Program-made: the position numbers and the translations under genes
Part shown: one piece after another, positions 43,485 to 52,046 of the stretch
Position numbering within the stretch: the stretch's first letter is position 1
How the letters are laid out: the number at the start of each line of letters is the position of its first letter
The notes under the pieces: model-generated
What the model was told of the DNA's origin: nothing
Seen by the model: only the letters and a program-made list of their open reading frames with translations
The model's database searches: none
Assembly (NCBI RefSeq): GCF_040750395.1
Contig: NZ_JBFLVD010000019.1
Location: forward strand, 1 to 64,000
Length of the DNA: 64,000 nucleotides
Direction: 5' to 3'
Source: Scandinavium sp002470465
GTDB lineage: Bacteria > Pseudomonadota > Gammaproteobacteria > Enterobacterales > Enterobacteriaceae

Positions 43485-43805
43485 ATGAACGACAGTGAAT
43501 TTCATCGCCTTGCAGACCAGCTGTGGATGACCATCGAAGAAAGCCTCGATAGCTGGGACGGCGACAGCGATATCGATTGTGAGATCAACGGCGGCGTGCT
43601 GACGCTAAGCTTTGAAAACGGCAGCAAAATCATTATTAACCGTCAGGAACCGCTGCATCAGGTGTGGCTTGCCACCCGGCAAGGTGGCTATCACTTTGAT
43701 CTGAAAGATGACGAATGGATTTGCGATCGCAGCGGGGAGACATTCTGGGATTTGCTGGAGCAGGCGGCAACGGCGCAGGCCGGTGAAGACGTGAGTTTCA
43801 ATTAA
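43485..43805 (+). CDS. cyaY: Frataxin-like iron-sulfur protein CyaY
   Basis: 106-residue bacterial frataxin that binds iron and modulates the cysteine desulfurase IscS in Fe-S cluster assembly. The acidic first helix (DSEFHRLADQLWMTIEES, then DSWDGDSDIDCE) forms the iron-binding ridge; the beta-sheet contains the conserved NRQEPLHQVWLATRQGGYHF. Divergent from lptM and convergent with cyaA across a BIME. Confidence 0.96.
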   Translation: MNDSEFHRLADQLWMTIEESLDSWDGDSDIDCEINGGVLTLSFENGSKIIINRQEPLHQVWLATRQGGYHFDLKDDEWICDRSGETFWDLLEQAATAQAGEDVSFN

Positions 43806-43814
43806 ATCGGAATT

Positions 43815-43883
43815 GCCGGGCGGCACGTTGTTAGCCCGGCCTACGGCCATGATGCCAGACCCGGTAAGCGCAGCGCCACCGGG
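43815..43883. repeat. BIME between cyaY and cyaA
   Basis: Two REP units: GCCGGGC/GCCCGGC across 43815-43840 and CCCGGT/ACCGGG across 43860-43883, joined by CTACGGCCATGATGCCAGA. They lie between the convergent ends of cyaY and cyaA, only 9 bases from the cyaA stop. Confidence 0.8.
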
Positions 43884-43891
43884 CATAATTT

Positions 43892-46438
43892 TTAAGAGAA
43901 ATACTGCTGCAATAGCGGGGCCGCAGCATCCTGGTTGGCTGGCGCAACGGCAGCAATGGCCTGCGTACGGAACGGAATGACCTGAGCGCGGTTGTCCACT
44001 TTCACAATCTGATAGAACTGCGGCAGGTTGAAGTTGATAAAGCTTGAGCCGTAGGTAAAGCGGTCGTGCGACGAGGAGTAGAAACGACTCACATCGCGCA
44101 CCAGCTCTTCTTTACTGCCTTCGCAGTGATGGTAAATCTCCGCCCGGTTGCTCTCATCCAGAATATAGATGTTAAAGCCGTTGTCATCGCTGGTGTCTTC
44201 AAAGAAGAACTGAATGATCCCTTCGCTGGCAAAACCATCCACTACCGGCGGCAGCTGCACTTGATTGGTTTCCACCTGCACCGACAAGCCGTGCAGTTTG
44301 TTATGGGAAATCGCGCCGTAAAACTCGATGGCATTTTCCAGCTTCTGCACTGAAACGTTGAGACGCTCGAAGAACAGTCCCCAGGTTTGCCCTGCCACGC
44401 GCAGCGCTTTGAAGCGCCCGGTTTCCTGACGCGTGCTGGAAAGACGCAGCTCAATACATTCTGAAACCAGCTGCTGCACGCGGGTACGAATCAGCCCGCG
44501 CAAGTGCTGGCTATAGCAGAATACGTCAACGCTGTCCGGCGGTGCGGCATCCTGATGCATTTTGCCGAGTATCGTTTTCAGCGCCTCAATCATGGCCTGC
44601 TCGCCGTTGAAGTGCAGCGTACGTACCTCATTCCACGAGTTGCGGTACAGCAGATCGACGCTGCCCACGAGGCAGTTTTGCTCTTCACCGAAGCTGAAGA
44701 CGTCAAGCTTACGGAAATCAAAATGCACGACCTGATTGCGGAACGCCGCCGTCGGGTCATATTCAAGATTAACGATGATCGCCAGATGGCGGATTTCGCA
44801 CGGGCTGTAGAGCGCTTTTGGCGTCGGTGCCGGCAATCGCAGCGGGAAGTGATGCGACACGTCAGCCACCATTTCCTGAAGCTTAGCCAGGTCGGCTACG
44901 CCGTTGCCCTTAATAAACAGGCGGGTGCGGGAAGTCAGCAGGCCGTTGAACCAGGCCCACGCCACCAGCTTATTAAGATAACGGTTATATTCGAGCGGCT
45001 GATGGCTGACGATCGATTCCATGTTTGGTGCACGGTTGTAAAGGTACCAGCCTGTGCGGTTGGCACGGCCCGGCGGCACATGGATAAAGGTCAGGTTCGG
45101 CTCGGAGAGATCCGGAGAAATCTGCGGGTTCACCAGCGTGACTTTGCCCGGCAGCGCTTCGAATGCAGCGTACAGCTTACGGGTCAGCACGCCGATATCC
45201 TGCGGGCTGGCGGAGACGCTAAGGTTGTTGCGACGCGCGAAGCGGATCAGATTGCGATAGCTCTGCATCATCGCGTCGAGCAGTTCGTTGTGCGCATCGC
45301 GTACTTCGTCAATCTTCCAGTTGGCGCGGTTGTCGAGCATCGACAATCGCTCTTCGCTCCAGCCCCACTCTTTCACCAGTTGACCGATAACTTCACGACG
45401 CCAGCCCACGCAGGCGCGCTCGCGGCTCAATTTTTCGCACACTTTCAGGTAGAAACAGCGGCGCACCAGATCCAGACGCGTGGTGTCATCAATCGCCTGC
45501 AGATAAGTCGTGACGCGTTCCAGCATCATGCAGTACGGGTCAAGACCGAATGAGACGATCTCGCCGTCGTGCAGACGCTGCTTGATGTCTTTCGCCAGCA
45601 GGCGGCTGTTCGGGTACTCCCAGGAATAGGCTTCGAGCAGCAGAGTTTTCAGCACCGCTTTGTACGGTGAGTCGATGCTCTTATACAGCTGCCACAGGCT
45701 CGCGCCGAAGTACTCTTCCGCGGAGAGCGTGCTCAATCCGCCAAGGTCGAGCCATTCATTCGGCGTCAGTACGCCCTGGGCGTAAAGCTTCATCACGTAC
45801 TCGTCGTAATGCTCCTCTTCTTCGCACGGCACCATATTCCACAGAATACGTTTGCCCGCGAGGCGCACGGCGGTACGGTAAAATTCATCGAGGAGTAAAA
45901 TGTGCTGCGTTGAGCCGCAGTCTTCACCGCCGAGGCTGCCGCTTTCGTTATGGCGGAAGCGGTTTTCGTCTATCAGGAAGAAACTGACTTCTACGCCGAG
46001 CGAGGCGGCCCAGCTCTCCAGCAGACTGCATTTGCGCTGTAGCAGCTGACGCTCTTCGTTATCCAGCCAGGCCTGATGACAGACCCAGATATCGAGATCG
46101 GAAGAACAGCTCTGGCCGACCGAAGAAGTACTGCCCATGGAGTAAACGCCGGTAATCGGCAGCTCGCCTTTGGCGGTGTCCTGACGCGGCATGCCGCGGT
46201 GCAGCTCCAGCTCATCAAGGTAGTGGCGTTGGGTTTCATCAGGCGTGTAGAGGCAAATGCCTTTGGGTACGTTACCGTCGAGGTAACCCGGCATCAGCGG
46301 ATGATGGTAATGAAGCAATGTCGGCAGAAGACTATAGACCTGCTGGAAAGCCGGCCCCATGGCAGCAAGCGCGCGATCCACGCGCAGTTGATTGATGGCA
46401 TCCAGTCTCTGTTTCAGTGTCTCAATATAGAGGTACAA
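43892..46438 (-). CDS. cyaA: Class I adenylate cyclase CyaA
   Basis: 848-residue enzyme making cAMP. The N-terminal catalytic half has the nucleotidyltransferase signature GSTSSVGQSCSSDLDIWVC (near residue 105); the C-terminal half is the regulatory domain sensing phosphorylated EIIA-Glc of the glucose PTS. The start is TTG (46436-46438), as in E. coli, where the weak codon keeps cyclase low. A CRP site lies upstream. Confidence 0.97.
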   Translation of the reverse strand: MYLYIETLKQRLDAINQLRVDRALAAMGPAFQQVYSLLPTLLHYHHPLMPGYLDGNVPKGICLYTPDETQRHYLDELELHRGMPRQDTAKGELPITGVYSMGSTSSVGQSCSSDLDIWVCHQAWLDNEERQLLQRKCSLLESWAASLGVEVSFFLIDENRFRHNESGSLGGEDCGSTQHILLLDEFYRTAVRLAGKRILWNMVPCEEEEHYDEYVMKLYAQGVLTPNEWLDLGGLSTLSAEEYFGASLWQLYKSIDSPYKAVLKTLLLEAYSWEYPNSRLLAKDIKQRLHDGEIVSFGLDPYCMMLERVTTYLQAIDDTTRLDLVRRCFYLKVCEKLSRERACVGWRREVIGQLVKEWGWSEERLSMLDNRANWKIDEVRDAHNELLDAMMQSYRNLIRFARRNNLSVSASPQDIGVLTRKLYAAFEALPGKVTLVNPQISPDLSEPNLTFIHVPPGRANRTGWYLYNRAPNMESIVSHQPLEYNRYLNKLVAWAWFNGLLTSRTRLFIKGNGVADLAKLQEMVADVSHHFPLRLPAPTPKALYSPCEIRHLAIIVNLEYDPTAAFRNQVVHFDFRKLDVFSFGEEQNCLVGSVDLLYRNSWNEVRTLHFNGEQAMIEALKTILGKMHQDAAPPDSVDVFCYSQHLRGLIRTRVQQLVSECIELRLSSTRQETGRFKALRVAGQTWGLFFERLNVSVQKLENAIEFYGAISHNKLHGLSVQVETNQVQLPPVVDGFASEGIIQFFFEDTSDDNGFNIYILDESNRAEIYHHCEGSKEELVRDVSRFYSSSHDRFTYGSSFINFNLPQFYQIVKVDNRAQVIPFRTQAIAAVAPANQDAAAPLLQQYFS

Positions 46439-46575
46439 GACGTATCGCCTGATGTTAAACCTGAGTATTGCGAAGGCGGTGCATGGCCTGGAATACGAAG
46501 GCTTTTAGAATTTCAACAAGAACCGCTACCGTCTGTCGCCATGATGGTGTTGGTGCGGGCTAACAAACGGTTTAA

Positions 46576-46597
46576 AACGTGATCAATTTAACACCTT
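46576..46597 (-). promoter_or_regulatory. CRP site in the cyaA promoter
   Basis: On the minus strand AAGGTGTTAAATTGATCACG starts a 22-base element close to the CRP consensus and nearly identical to the site in E. coli cyaA P2, through which cAMP-CRP represses its own synthesis. The rest of the 336-base gap to hemC must hold the divergent hemC promoter, of which I can only point to a TTGACA-like hexamer near 46661; no gene is seen. Confidence 0.8.
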
Positions 46598-46774
46598 GCC
46601 GTTTGACCGTAAAGAAAGTTGCGCTACTCATCAGTTTAGCACTGATTAACAGCTGTAAATTCTTTGACACGTCAAGCGACGCCCTCATTTCGCTTTTTCA
46701 GAAAAACTCGAAAACTAACATCCTTATAGCAACAATGTTAGGATGACTGGCGGACGATAACGACGGTAACAAGC

Positions 46775-47716
46775 ATGTTAGACAAAGTTTTAAGAATTGC
46801 CACACGCCAAAGTCCTCTTGCACTTTGGCAGGCACATTATGTGAAAGACAGGCTGATGGCGTGCCATCCAGGGCTCACGGTTGAACTGGTGCCGATGGTG
46901 ACGCGCGGTGACGTGATCCTTGATACGCCCCTCGCGAAGGTGGGCGGTAAAGGGCTGTTTGTCAAAGAACTGGAACTTGCGTTGCTTGAAAACCGCGCCG
47001 ATATTGCCGTCCACTCCATGAAGGATGTCCCGGTCGAATTCCCGCAGGGGCTGGGCCTGACCACGATCTGCGAACGCGAAGATCCACGCGATGCGTTTGT
47101 CTCAAACCGCTTTGATTCTGTCGACGCCTTGCCGGCAGGCAGCGTGGTTGGCACGTCAAGTTTACGCCGACAGTGTCAGTTGGCCGCCCAACGTCCGGAT
47201 CTGGTTATCCGCTCATTGCGAGGCAACGTCGGCACGCGGTTAAGCAAGCTCGATCATGGCGATTATGATGCGATTATTCTGGCAGTGGCCGGACTGAAAC
47301 GACTGGGCCTGGAAGACAGAATTCGCCAGGCATTGTCGCCGGAACACTCTCTTCCAGCCGTCGGTCAGGGCGCGGTGGGTATTGAATGCCGTCTCGATGA
47401 CGAAAACACCCGTACACTGCTTGTCCCACTGAACCATGCGGAAACCGCGGTGCGCATTAGTGCCGAACGCGCGATGAATACTCGCCTGGAAGGAGGCTGT
47501 CAGGTACCGATTGGCAGCTATGCTGAATTAAGCCACGGTGAAATCTGGCTGCGTGCGCTGGTCGGTGCGCCCGATGGCTCGCGGATGGTTCGCGGTGAGC
47601 GCCGCGGCCCTGCCGATCGGGCAGAAGCCCTTGGCATTTCGCTCGCGGAAGAGCTGCTGAACAACGGCGCCCGCGAGATCCTCGCCGACGTGTATAACGG
47701 AGAAGCCCCCGAATGA
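46775..47716 (+). CDS. hemC: Hydroxymethylbilane synthase (porphobilinogen deaminase)
   Basis: 313-residue cytoplasmic enzyme that polymerises four porphobilinogens into hydroxymethylbilane. The dipyrromethane cofactor cysteine is in TRLEGGCQVPIGSYAEL (about Cys242). RIATRQSPLALWQAHYVKD and the catalytic-Asp region NRADIAVHSMKDVP are conserved. First gene of hemCDXY; its stop overlaps the hemD start in ATGA. Confidence 0.98.
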   Translation: MLDKVLRIATRQSPLALWQAHYVKDRLMACHPGLTVELVPMVTRGDVILDTPLAKVGGKGLFVKELELALLENRADIAVHSMKDVPVEFPQGLGLTTICEREDPRDAFVSNRFDSVDALPAGSVVGTSSLRRQCQLAAQRPDLVIRSLRGNVGTRLSKLDHGDYDAIILAVAGLKRLGLEDRIRQALSPEHSLPAVGQGAVGIECRLDDENTRTLLVPLNHAETAVRISAERAMNTRLEGGCQVPIGSYAELSHGEIWLRALVGAPDGSRMVRGERRGPADRAEALGISLAEELLNNGAREILADVYNGEAPE

Positions 47717-48453
47717 GCATTCTGGTCACTCGCCCGTCTCCCCAGGGGGAAGCACTGGTCAGCCGCCTGCGCGCGCTGGGGCGAGAGGCCTGGAGTTTCC
47801 CGTTAATAGAATTTACCCCCGGCCGCGAGCTGGCAAAGCTTTCCGGGCATCTTGCGGCTTTAGGCGATGGCGATTTGCTGTTTGCCCTTTCGCAGCATGC
47901 GGTCGAATTCGCCCATGCACACCTGCAACAGCAGGGGAAAGGCTGGCCGCCTGCGCCGGGTTATTTTGCCATTGGGCGAACCACCGCCCTCGCGCTGCAT
48001 AAAGTCAGTGGCATCGACGTTCGCTATCCGCGCGATCGGGAAATCAGCGAAGTCTTGCTACAATTACCGGAATTACAAAACGTTGCCGACAAGAAAGCGC
48101 TGATTATGCGCGGCAACGGCGGGCGAGAACTGCTTGGCGAGACGCTGCAAAAACGAGGCGCCTCCGTAACGTTTTGTGAATGTTACCAACGCAACCCACG
48201 TCACTATGACGGGGCAGAAGAAGCCATGCGCTGGCAATCACGCGGTGTAAACCGACTGGTGGTCACCAGCGGGGAAATGCTGCAACAGCTCTGGTCGCTG
48301 ATTCCCCAATGGTATCGGGAGCGCTGGTTGTTACTCTGCGAGGTGCTTGTGGTGAGCGAGCGTCTGGCACAACAGGCCCAGGAGTTGGGCTGGCGGAATA
48401 TCAGGGTGGCCGATAGCGCCGACAACGACGCGCTGCTGCGTGCTTTACAATAA
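47713..48453 (+). CDS. hemD: Uroporphyrinogen-III synthase
   Basis: 246-residue enzyme that closes hydroxymethylbilane with inversion of ring D. The family is weakly conserved, but two domains joined by a linker fit, with the N-terminal SILVTRPSPQGEALVSRLRA and RLVVTSGEMLQQLWSLIP near residue 180. It overlaps hemC by 4 bases. Confidence 0.96.
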   Translation: MSILVTRPSPQGEALVSRLRALGREAWSFPLIEFTPGRELAKLSGHLAALGDGDLLFALSQHAVEFAHAHLQQQGKGWPPAPGYFAIGRTTALALHKVSGIDVRYPRDREISEVLLQLPELQNVADKKALIMRGNGGRELLGETLQKRGASVTFCECYQRNPRHYDGAEEAMRWQSRGVNRLVVTSGEMLQQLWSLIPQWYRERWLLLCEVLVVSERLAQQAQELGWRNIRVADSADNDALLRALQ

Positions 48454-48474
48454 CTCTCAACATTGGAAGCCATA

Positions 48475-49665
48475 ATGACGGAACAGAAAGAGAACGCCGC
48501 CGTGGTTGAAGAGACCAGGGAGGCCGTGGAAACGACGCCACAGCCAGAAAATGCTGAAAAGAAGACCGCCGGAAAGAAAAACGGCAGCAGTAAAGCCCCG
48601 CTGGCGCTAAGCGTGGTAGCTATCGCCATTGCCCTGACTGCAGGCACGGGTCTGTATAACCTGGTCAAAAAGCAAAACACCAGCCAGACGTCCACCAACG
48701 ACACGCTGGTGACTCAGGTCACCGCCCTGCAGAAAGCGCAGGAGTCCCAGAAAGCCGAGCTGGAAGACGTGATCAAGCAGCAGGCAGACCAGCTGACGGC
48801 CGCAAAACAGCAGCAGGACGCGACGGCAAAACAGCTTGATGAGCTACAGCAGAAAGTTGCCACTATTTCCGGCAGCGACGCTAAAACCTGGCAGCTGGCA
48901 CAGGCTGATTTCCTCGTTAAGCTGGCAGGTCGTAAGCTGTGGAGCGATCAGGACGTCACCACCGCCGCTGCGTTGCTGAAAAGCGCCGACGCAAGCCTTG
49001 CGGACATGAACGACCCGAGCCTGATTAACGCCCGCCGCGCGATCACCGAAGACATCGCCAGCCTCTCCGGCGTGGCGCAGGTCGATTACGATGGCATCAT
49101 TTTAAAGGTCAATCAGCTGTCGAATCAGATTGATAACCTGCGTCTGGCGGACAACACCGACGACGATTCCCCAATGGATTCTGACAGCGGTGAGCTTTCC
49201 AGCTCGCTCGGCGAGTGGCGCGTCAACCTGCAAAAAAGCTGGCAGAACTTTATGGACAGCTTTATCACCATTCGTCGTCGTGACGAAACGGCGGTTCCGC
49301 TGTTAGCCCCGAATCAGGACGTTTATCTGCGCGAAAACATTCGCTCACGCCTGCTGGTCGCCGCGCAGGCGGTACCACGTCATCAGGAGCAGACCTACAA
49401 ACAGGCGCTGGATAACGTCTCCACCTGGGTTCGCGCGTACTACGATACCGATGACGCCACCACTAAAGCCTTCCTCGATGAGCTGGATGCGCTAAGTCAG
49501 CAGAGCATCAATATGGACGTGCCGGAAACGCTGCAAAGTCAGGCGATTCTGGAAAAGCTGATGCAGACTCGCGTGCGTAATTTGCTGGCTCAGCCTTCGG
49601 TCGCACCAGGCACAACGCCTCAGGCTGAAGCCGCGCCTGCCGCCGCCGCACCGCAGGGAGAATAA
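48475..49665 (+). CDS. hemX: HemX, putative uroporphyrinogen-III C-methyltransferase-like protein
   Basis: 396-residue membrane protein of the enterobacterial HemX family. A charged N-terminal tail (1-40) precedes one membrane helix (about 40-62, APLALSVVAIAIALTAGTGL), then a periplasmic coiled coil (about 75-140) and a globular region. Despite the old name, catalytic motifs of uroporphyrinogen methyltransferases are not seen, so an enzyme role is doubtful. The start at MTEQKENAAV (48475) is chosen over an ATG 12 bases upstream for match to the family. Third gene of hemCDXY; ends with an Ala/Pro-rich tail. Confidence 0.93.
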   Translation: MTEQKENAAVVEETREAVETTPQPENAEKKTAGKKNGSSKAPLALSVVAIAIALTAGTGLYNLVKKQNTSQTSTNDTLVTQVTALQKAQESQKAELEDVIKQQADQLTAAKQQQDATAKQLDELQQKVATISGSDAKTWQLAQADFLVKLAGRKLWSDQDVTTAAALLKSADASLADMNDPSLINARRAITEDIASLSGVAQVDYDGIILKVNQLSNQIDNLRLADNTDDDSPMDSDSGELSSSLGEWRVNLQKSWQNFMDSFITIRRRDETAVPLLAPNQDVYLRENIRSRLLVAAQAVPRHQEQTYKQALDNVSTWVRAYYDTDDATTKAFLDELDALSQQSINMDVPETLQSQAILEKLMQTRVRNLLAQPSVAPGTTPQAEAAPAAAAPQGE

Positions 49666-49667
49666 GC

Positions 49668-50864
49668 ATGTTAAAAGTACTCTTACTCTTTGCGCTGTTG
49701 ATCGCCGGGATCGTGGTTGGCCCAATCATCGCCGGACATCAGGGCTATGTCCTGATCCAGACCGACAACTACAACATCGAAACCAGCGTCACCGGTCTGG
49801 TGATCGTTATGATCCTGACCATGGTGGTGCTGTTCGCCATCGAATGGCTGCTGCGCCGTATTTTCCGCACCGGGGCACACACCCGTGGCTGGTTTGTCGG
49901 CCGCAAGCGTCGTCGCGCCCGCAAACAGACCGAGCAGGCGCTGCTGAAGCTGGCAGAAGGTGACTACCAGCAGGTTGAGAAGCTGATGGCGAAAAATGCC
50001 GATCACGCGGAACAACCGGTGGTGAACTACCTGCTTGCGGCAGAAGCCGCCCAGCAGCGCGGGGATGAAATGCGTGCCAATCAGCATCTGGAGCGTGCGG
50101 CGGAAAGCGCCGGTAACGATCTGATTCCGGTCGAAATCACCCGCGTTCGCATCCAGCTGGCCCGCAACGAGGATCACGCGGCACGTCACGGCGTGGACAG
50201 GCTTCTGGAGGTCTCTCCTCGCCATCCGGAAGTGCTGCGCCTGGCCGAACAGGCTTATATCCGTACCGGCGCCTGGAGTTCGTTGCTCGACATTATTCCG
50301 TCCATGGCAAAAGCCAACGTCGGCGATGAAGCGCATCGTGATGCCCTGGAACAGCAGGCCTGGATTGGCCTGATGGATCAGGCCCGCGCCGATCAGGGCA
50401 GCGACGGTCTGCGCGAATGGTGGAAAAACCAGAGCCGCAAAACCCGTCAGCACGTTGCGTTGCAGGTTGCCATGGCCGATCACCTTATCGAGTGTGACGA
50501 TCATGACACCGCACAACAGATCATCATCGACGGCCTGAAGCGCCAGTACGACGATCGCCTGCTGCTGCCGGTGCCGCGCCTGAAAACCAACAATCCGGAA
50601 CAGCTGGAAAAAGTGCTGCGCCAGCAGATCAAAAGCGTCGGCGATCGACCGCTGCTGTGGAGCACGCTTGGCCAGTCGCTGATGAAGCATGGCGAATGGC
50701 AGGAGGCGACCATCGCCTTCCGCGCGGCCTTAAAACAGCGCCCGGATGCGTTTGACTACGCCTGGCTTGCCGATGCGCTCGACCGCCTGCATCAGCCGGA
50801 AGAAGCCGCGACCATGCGCCGCGACGGACTGTTGCTGACGCTGCAGAACAACCCACCTTCCTGA
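49668..50864 (+). CDS. hemY: HemY, heme-operon TPR protein
   Basis: 398-residue inner-membrane protein. Two N-terminal helices (about 3-20 and 42-62) are followed by a basic patch (RKRRRARKQTEQ) and a cytoplasmic tetratricopeptide-repeat region (about 80-390). It is unrelated to the Bacillus protoporphyrinogen oxidase of the same name; its exact role in heme traffic is unresolved. Two bases after hemX and followed by a strong terminator. Confidence 0.95.
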   Translation: MLKVLLLFALLIAGIVVGPIIAGHQGYVLIQTDNYNIETSVTGLVIVMILTMVVLFAIEWLLRRIFRTGAHTRGWFVGRKRRRARKQTEQALLKLAEGDYQQVEKLMAKNADHAEQPVVNYLLAAEAAQQRGDEMRANQHLERAAESAGNDLIPVEITRVRIQLARNEDHAARHGVDRLLEVSPRHPEVLRLAEQAYIRTGAWSSLLDIIPSMAKANVGDEAHRDALEQQAWIGLMDQARADQGSDGLREWWKNQSRKTRQHVALQVAMADHLIECDDHDTAQQIIIDGLKRQYDDRLLLPVPRLKTNNPEQLEKVLRQQIKSVGDRPLLWSTLGQSLMKHGEWQEATIAFRAALKQRPDAFDYAWLADALDRLHQPEEAATMRRDGLLLTLQNNPPS

Positions 50865-50878
50865 ATCAGTTTTGTGAC

Positions 50879-50904
50879 AAGGGGCCATTCTGGCCCTTTT
50901 TTTT
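50879..50904 (+). terminator. Terminator of hemCDXY
   Basis: The stem AAGGGGCCA/TGGCCCTTTT with loop TTC runs directly into eight T residues, ending 40 bases after the hemY stop. A strong intrinsic terminator. Confidence 0.9.
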
Positions 50905-51045
50905 GGGCTCTCATTTTACTGGTTTACATTATGATGCTTGCGCTGTCCGCTAACACCGGCACAGCACTGGCGGTGATTTTTGTGTGTCATTCTGCTCGCT
51001 CATTCTGGTTAGCGGCATATTATTCCGCTACCGAAATTAACCCAT
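50905..51045. other. Short intergenic region, hemY terminator to glmZ terminator
   Basis: No gene is supported. A 38-codon ATG frame (50931-51047) lacks a ribosome site. A small stem TAGCGG/CCGCTA lies at 51010-51030. In E. coli the next protein genes would be aslA/aslB beyond glmZ; no trace of them is seen. Confidence 0.5.
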
Positions 51046-51251
51046 AAAAAAACGCCTGCTCTGAAATCAGGGCAGGCGTTAAAACAGGTCTGATTGACAA
51101 CAATAGGTGCTTCACTCAACGTTATGTCCATGGTGTCTGATGAGGCCGAAGCGACATCTGTCGGTGGACGATAAGCACCGTAAACGGCTCTGCGTCATTC
51201 CTGGGTTTATGAGGCGTAAACGCGAACATAAGAGATGGAATGAGCATCTAC
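51046..51251 (-). ncRNA. glmZ: Small regulatory RNA GlmZ
   Basis: The minus strand from 51251 reads GTAGATGCTCATTCCATCTC and continues with GlmZ landmarks TTTACGGTGCTTATCGTCC, CCTCATCAGACACCATGGAC and GTTGAGTGAAGCACC, ending in the terminator stem AACGCCTGC/GCAGGCGTT with seven T residues. At 206 nucleotides it matches the E. coli length. GlmZ, with Hfq, base-pairs to glmS mRNA and raises glucosamine-6-phosphate synthase; RapZ and RNase E destroy it unless the decoy GlmY accumulates. Its location beside hemY is conserved with E. coli. Confidence 0.93.
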
Positions 51252-51262
51252 GCGCATATTAT

Positions 51263-51410
51263 TGCACAGGTCGTGCCACTCTTGCACCTCTGAATATCAG
51301 GGGGTTAAGCTATTTAGGACAATTGGATATGTCGCTGAATGGCGACGCCAGAATACAGAAAATACGATTCAATTCAAAATCAGGGAATTAAATGTCGTCG
51401 TCCGGAGACA
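51263..51410 (-). promoter_or_regulatory. glmZ promoter: sigma-54-type box and GlrR-type upstream sites
   Basis: On the minus strand TGGCACGACCTGTGCA (51263-51278) fits the sigma-54 -24/-12 pattern TGGCAC-N5-TTGC with one mismatch and ends about 12 bases before the RNA start. TAATAT just downstream could serve a sigma-70 -10. Further upstream a perfect TGTC-N10-GACA (51393-51410) and a one-mismatch copy (51330-51347) match the reported binding motif of the sigma-54 activator GlrR (QseF). From about 51411 to 51477 I see nothing further. Confidence 0.65.
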
Positions 51411-51477
51411 TATTTTTCTGAACAGAATGATGGGCGGGGAAAATTATTCTTCTGCAATGAATCGCTGAATTCAGAAT

Positions 51478-51503
51478 AGAAAAAACCCCGCCGAAGCGGG
51501 GTT
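51478..51503 (-). terminator. Terminator of the tRNA operon
   Basis: A perfect 8-bp stem AACCCCGC/GCGGGGTT with a CGAA (minus strand TTCG) loop is followed on the minus strand by six T residues. It lies 7 bases after the proM 3' end. Confidence 0.92.
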
Positions 51504-51509
51504 CAAAAT

Positions 51510-51586
51510 TGGTCGGCGAGAGAGGATTCGAACCTCCGACCCACTGGTCCCAAACCAGTTGCGCTACCAAGCTGCGCTACTCGCCG
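51510..51586 (-). tRNA. proM: tRNA-Pro (anticodon UGG)
   Basis: 77-nucleotide cloverleaf including encoded CCA. The anticodon stem-loop reads CTGGTTTGGGACCAG with TGG as the anticodon; T-loop GGTTCGAATCC is standard. The last tRNA of the argX-hisR-leuT-proM operon, matching E. coli proM. Confidence 0.97.
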
Positions 51587-51627
51587 ATGTACTGCTTTTT
51601 GAATTTTCGTTCAATTCTTTAGAGTTA

Positions 51628-51713
51628 TGGTGCGAGGGGGGGGACTCGAACCCCCACATCCTAAGGACACTAACACCTGAAGCTAGCGCGTCTACCAATT
51701 CCGCCACCTTCGC
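51628..51713 (-). tRNA. leuT: tRNA-Leu (anticodon CAG)
   Basis: 86-nucleotide class II tRNA with a long variable arm and encoded CCA. The anticodon CAG lies in AGCTTCAGGTGTTAG. The variable arm is one base shorter than in E. coli leuT. Third tRNA of the operon. Confidence 0.97.
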
Positions 51714-51735
51714 ATTGCCACAAACTCTTAAATAA

Positions 51736-51811
51736 TGGGGTGGCTAATGGGATTCGAACCCACGACAACTGGAATCACAATCCAGGGCTCTACCAACTGA
51801 GCTATAGCCAC
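51736..51811 (-). tRNA. hisR: tRNA-His (anticodon GUG)
   Basis: 76-nucleotide cloverleaf with encoded CCA. The anticodon arm reads CTGGATTGTGATTCCAG with GTG in the loop. Sequence matches E. coli hisR. Second tRNA of the operon. Confidence 0.97.
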
Positions 51812-51867
51812 CACTGCAAATCTTTTCTACGCGGTCAGAAACCACCGCAGCTCCAGCACCGGGTAAA

Positions 51868-51944
<77 letters not shown>

Positions 51945-51965
51945 TTAGCGCCGTTGCGGGGTCGG

Positions 51966-51994
51966 ATAATACGGACTTCGTGCAAAGCTGTCCA
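51966..51994 (-). promoter_or_regulatory. Promoter of the argX tRNA operon
   Basis: On the minus strand TGGACA (51989-51994), a 17-base spacer and TATTAT (51966-51971) precede a GC-rich discriminator (CCGACCCCGC), the arrangement of stringently controlled stable-RNA promoters. Confidence 0.75.
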
Positions 51995-52046
51995 GTCTCT
52001 TTTTAAAGAAATTTTCCGTTTGGTTATGCTTTGCACGTTTTGCCGC

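Noticed and set aside
43347..43505. N-terminal extension of lptM to 120 residues
   Set aside because: The lipoprotein signal and lipobox start at 43346; the extension is not hydrophobic and overlaps the cyaY start.
50931..51047. 38-codon frame (MMLALSANTG...) after the hem terminator
   Set aside because: No ribosome site; it runs into the glmZ terminator; composition gives no support.
51107..51391. 94-codon plus-strand open frame downstream of hemY
   Set aside because: It starts at GTG without a ribosome site and lies antisense to glmZ and its promoter, which explain the sequence.
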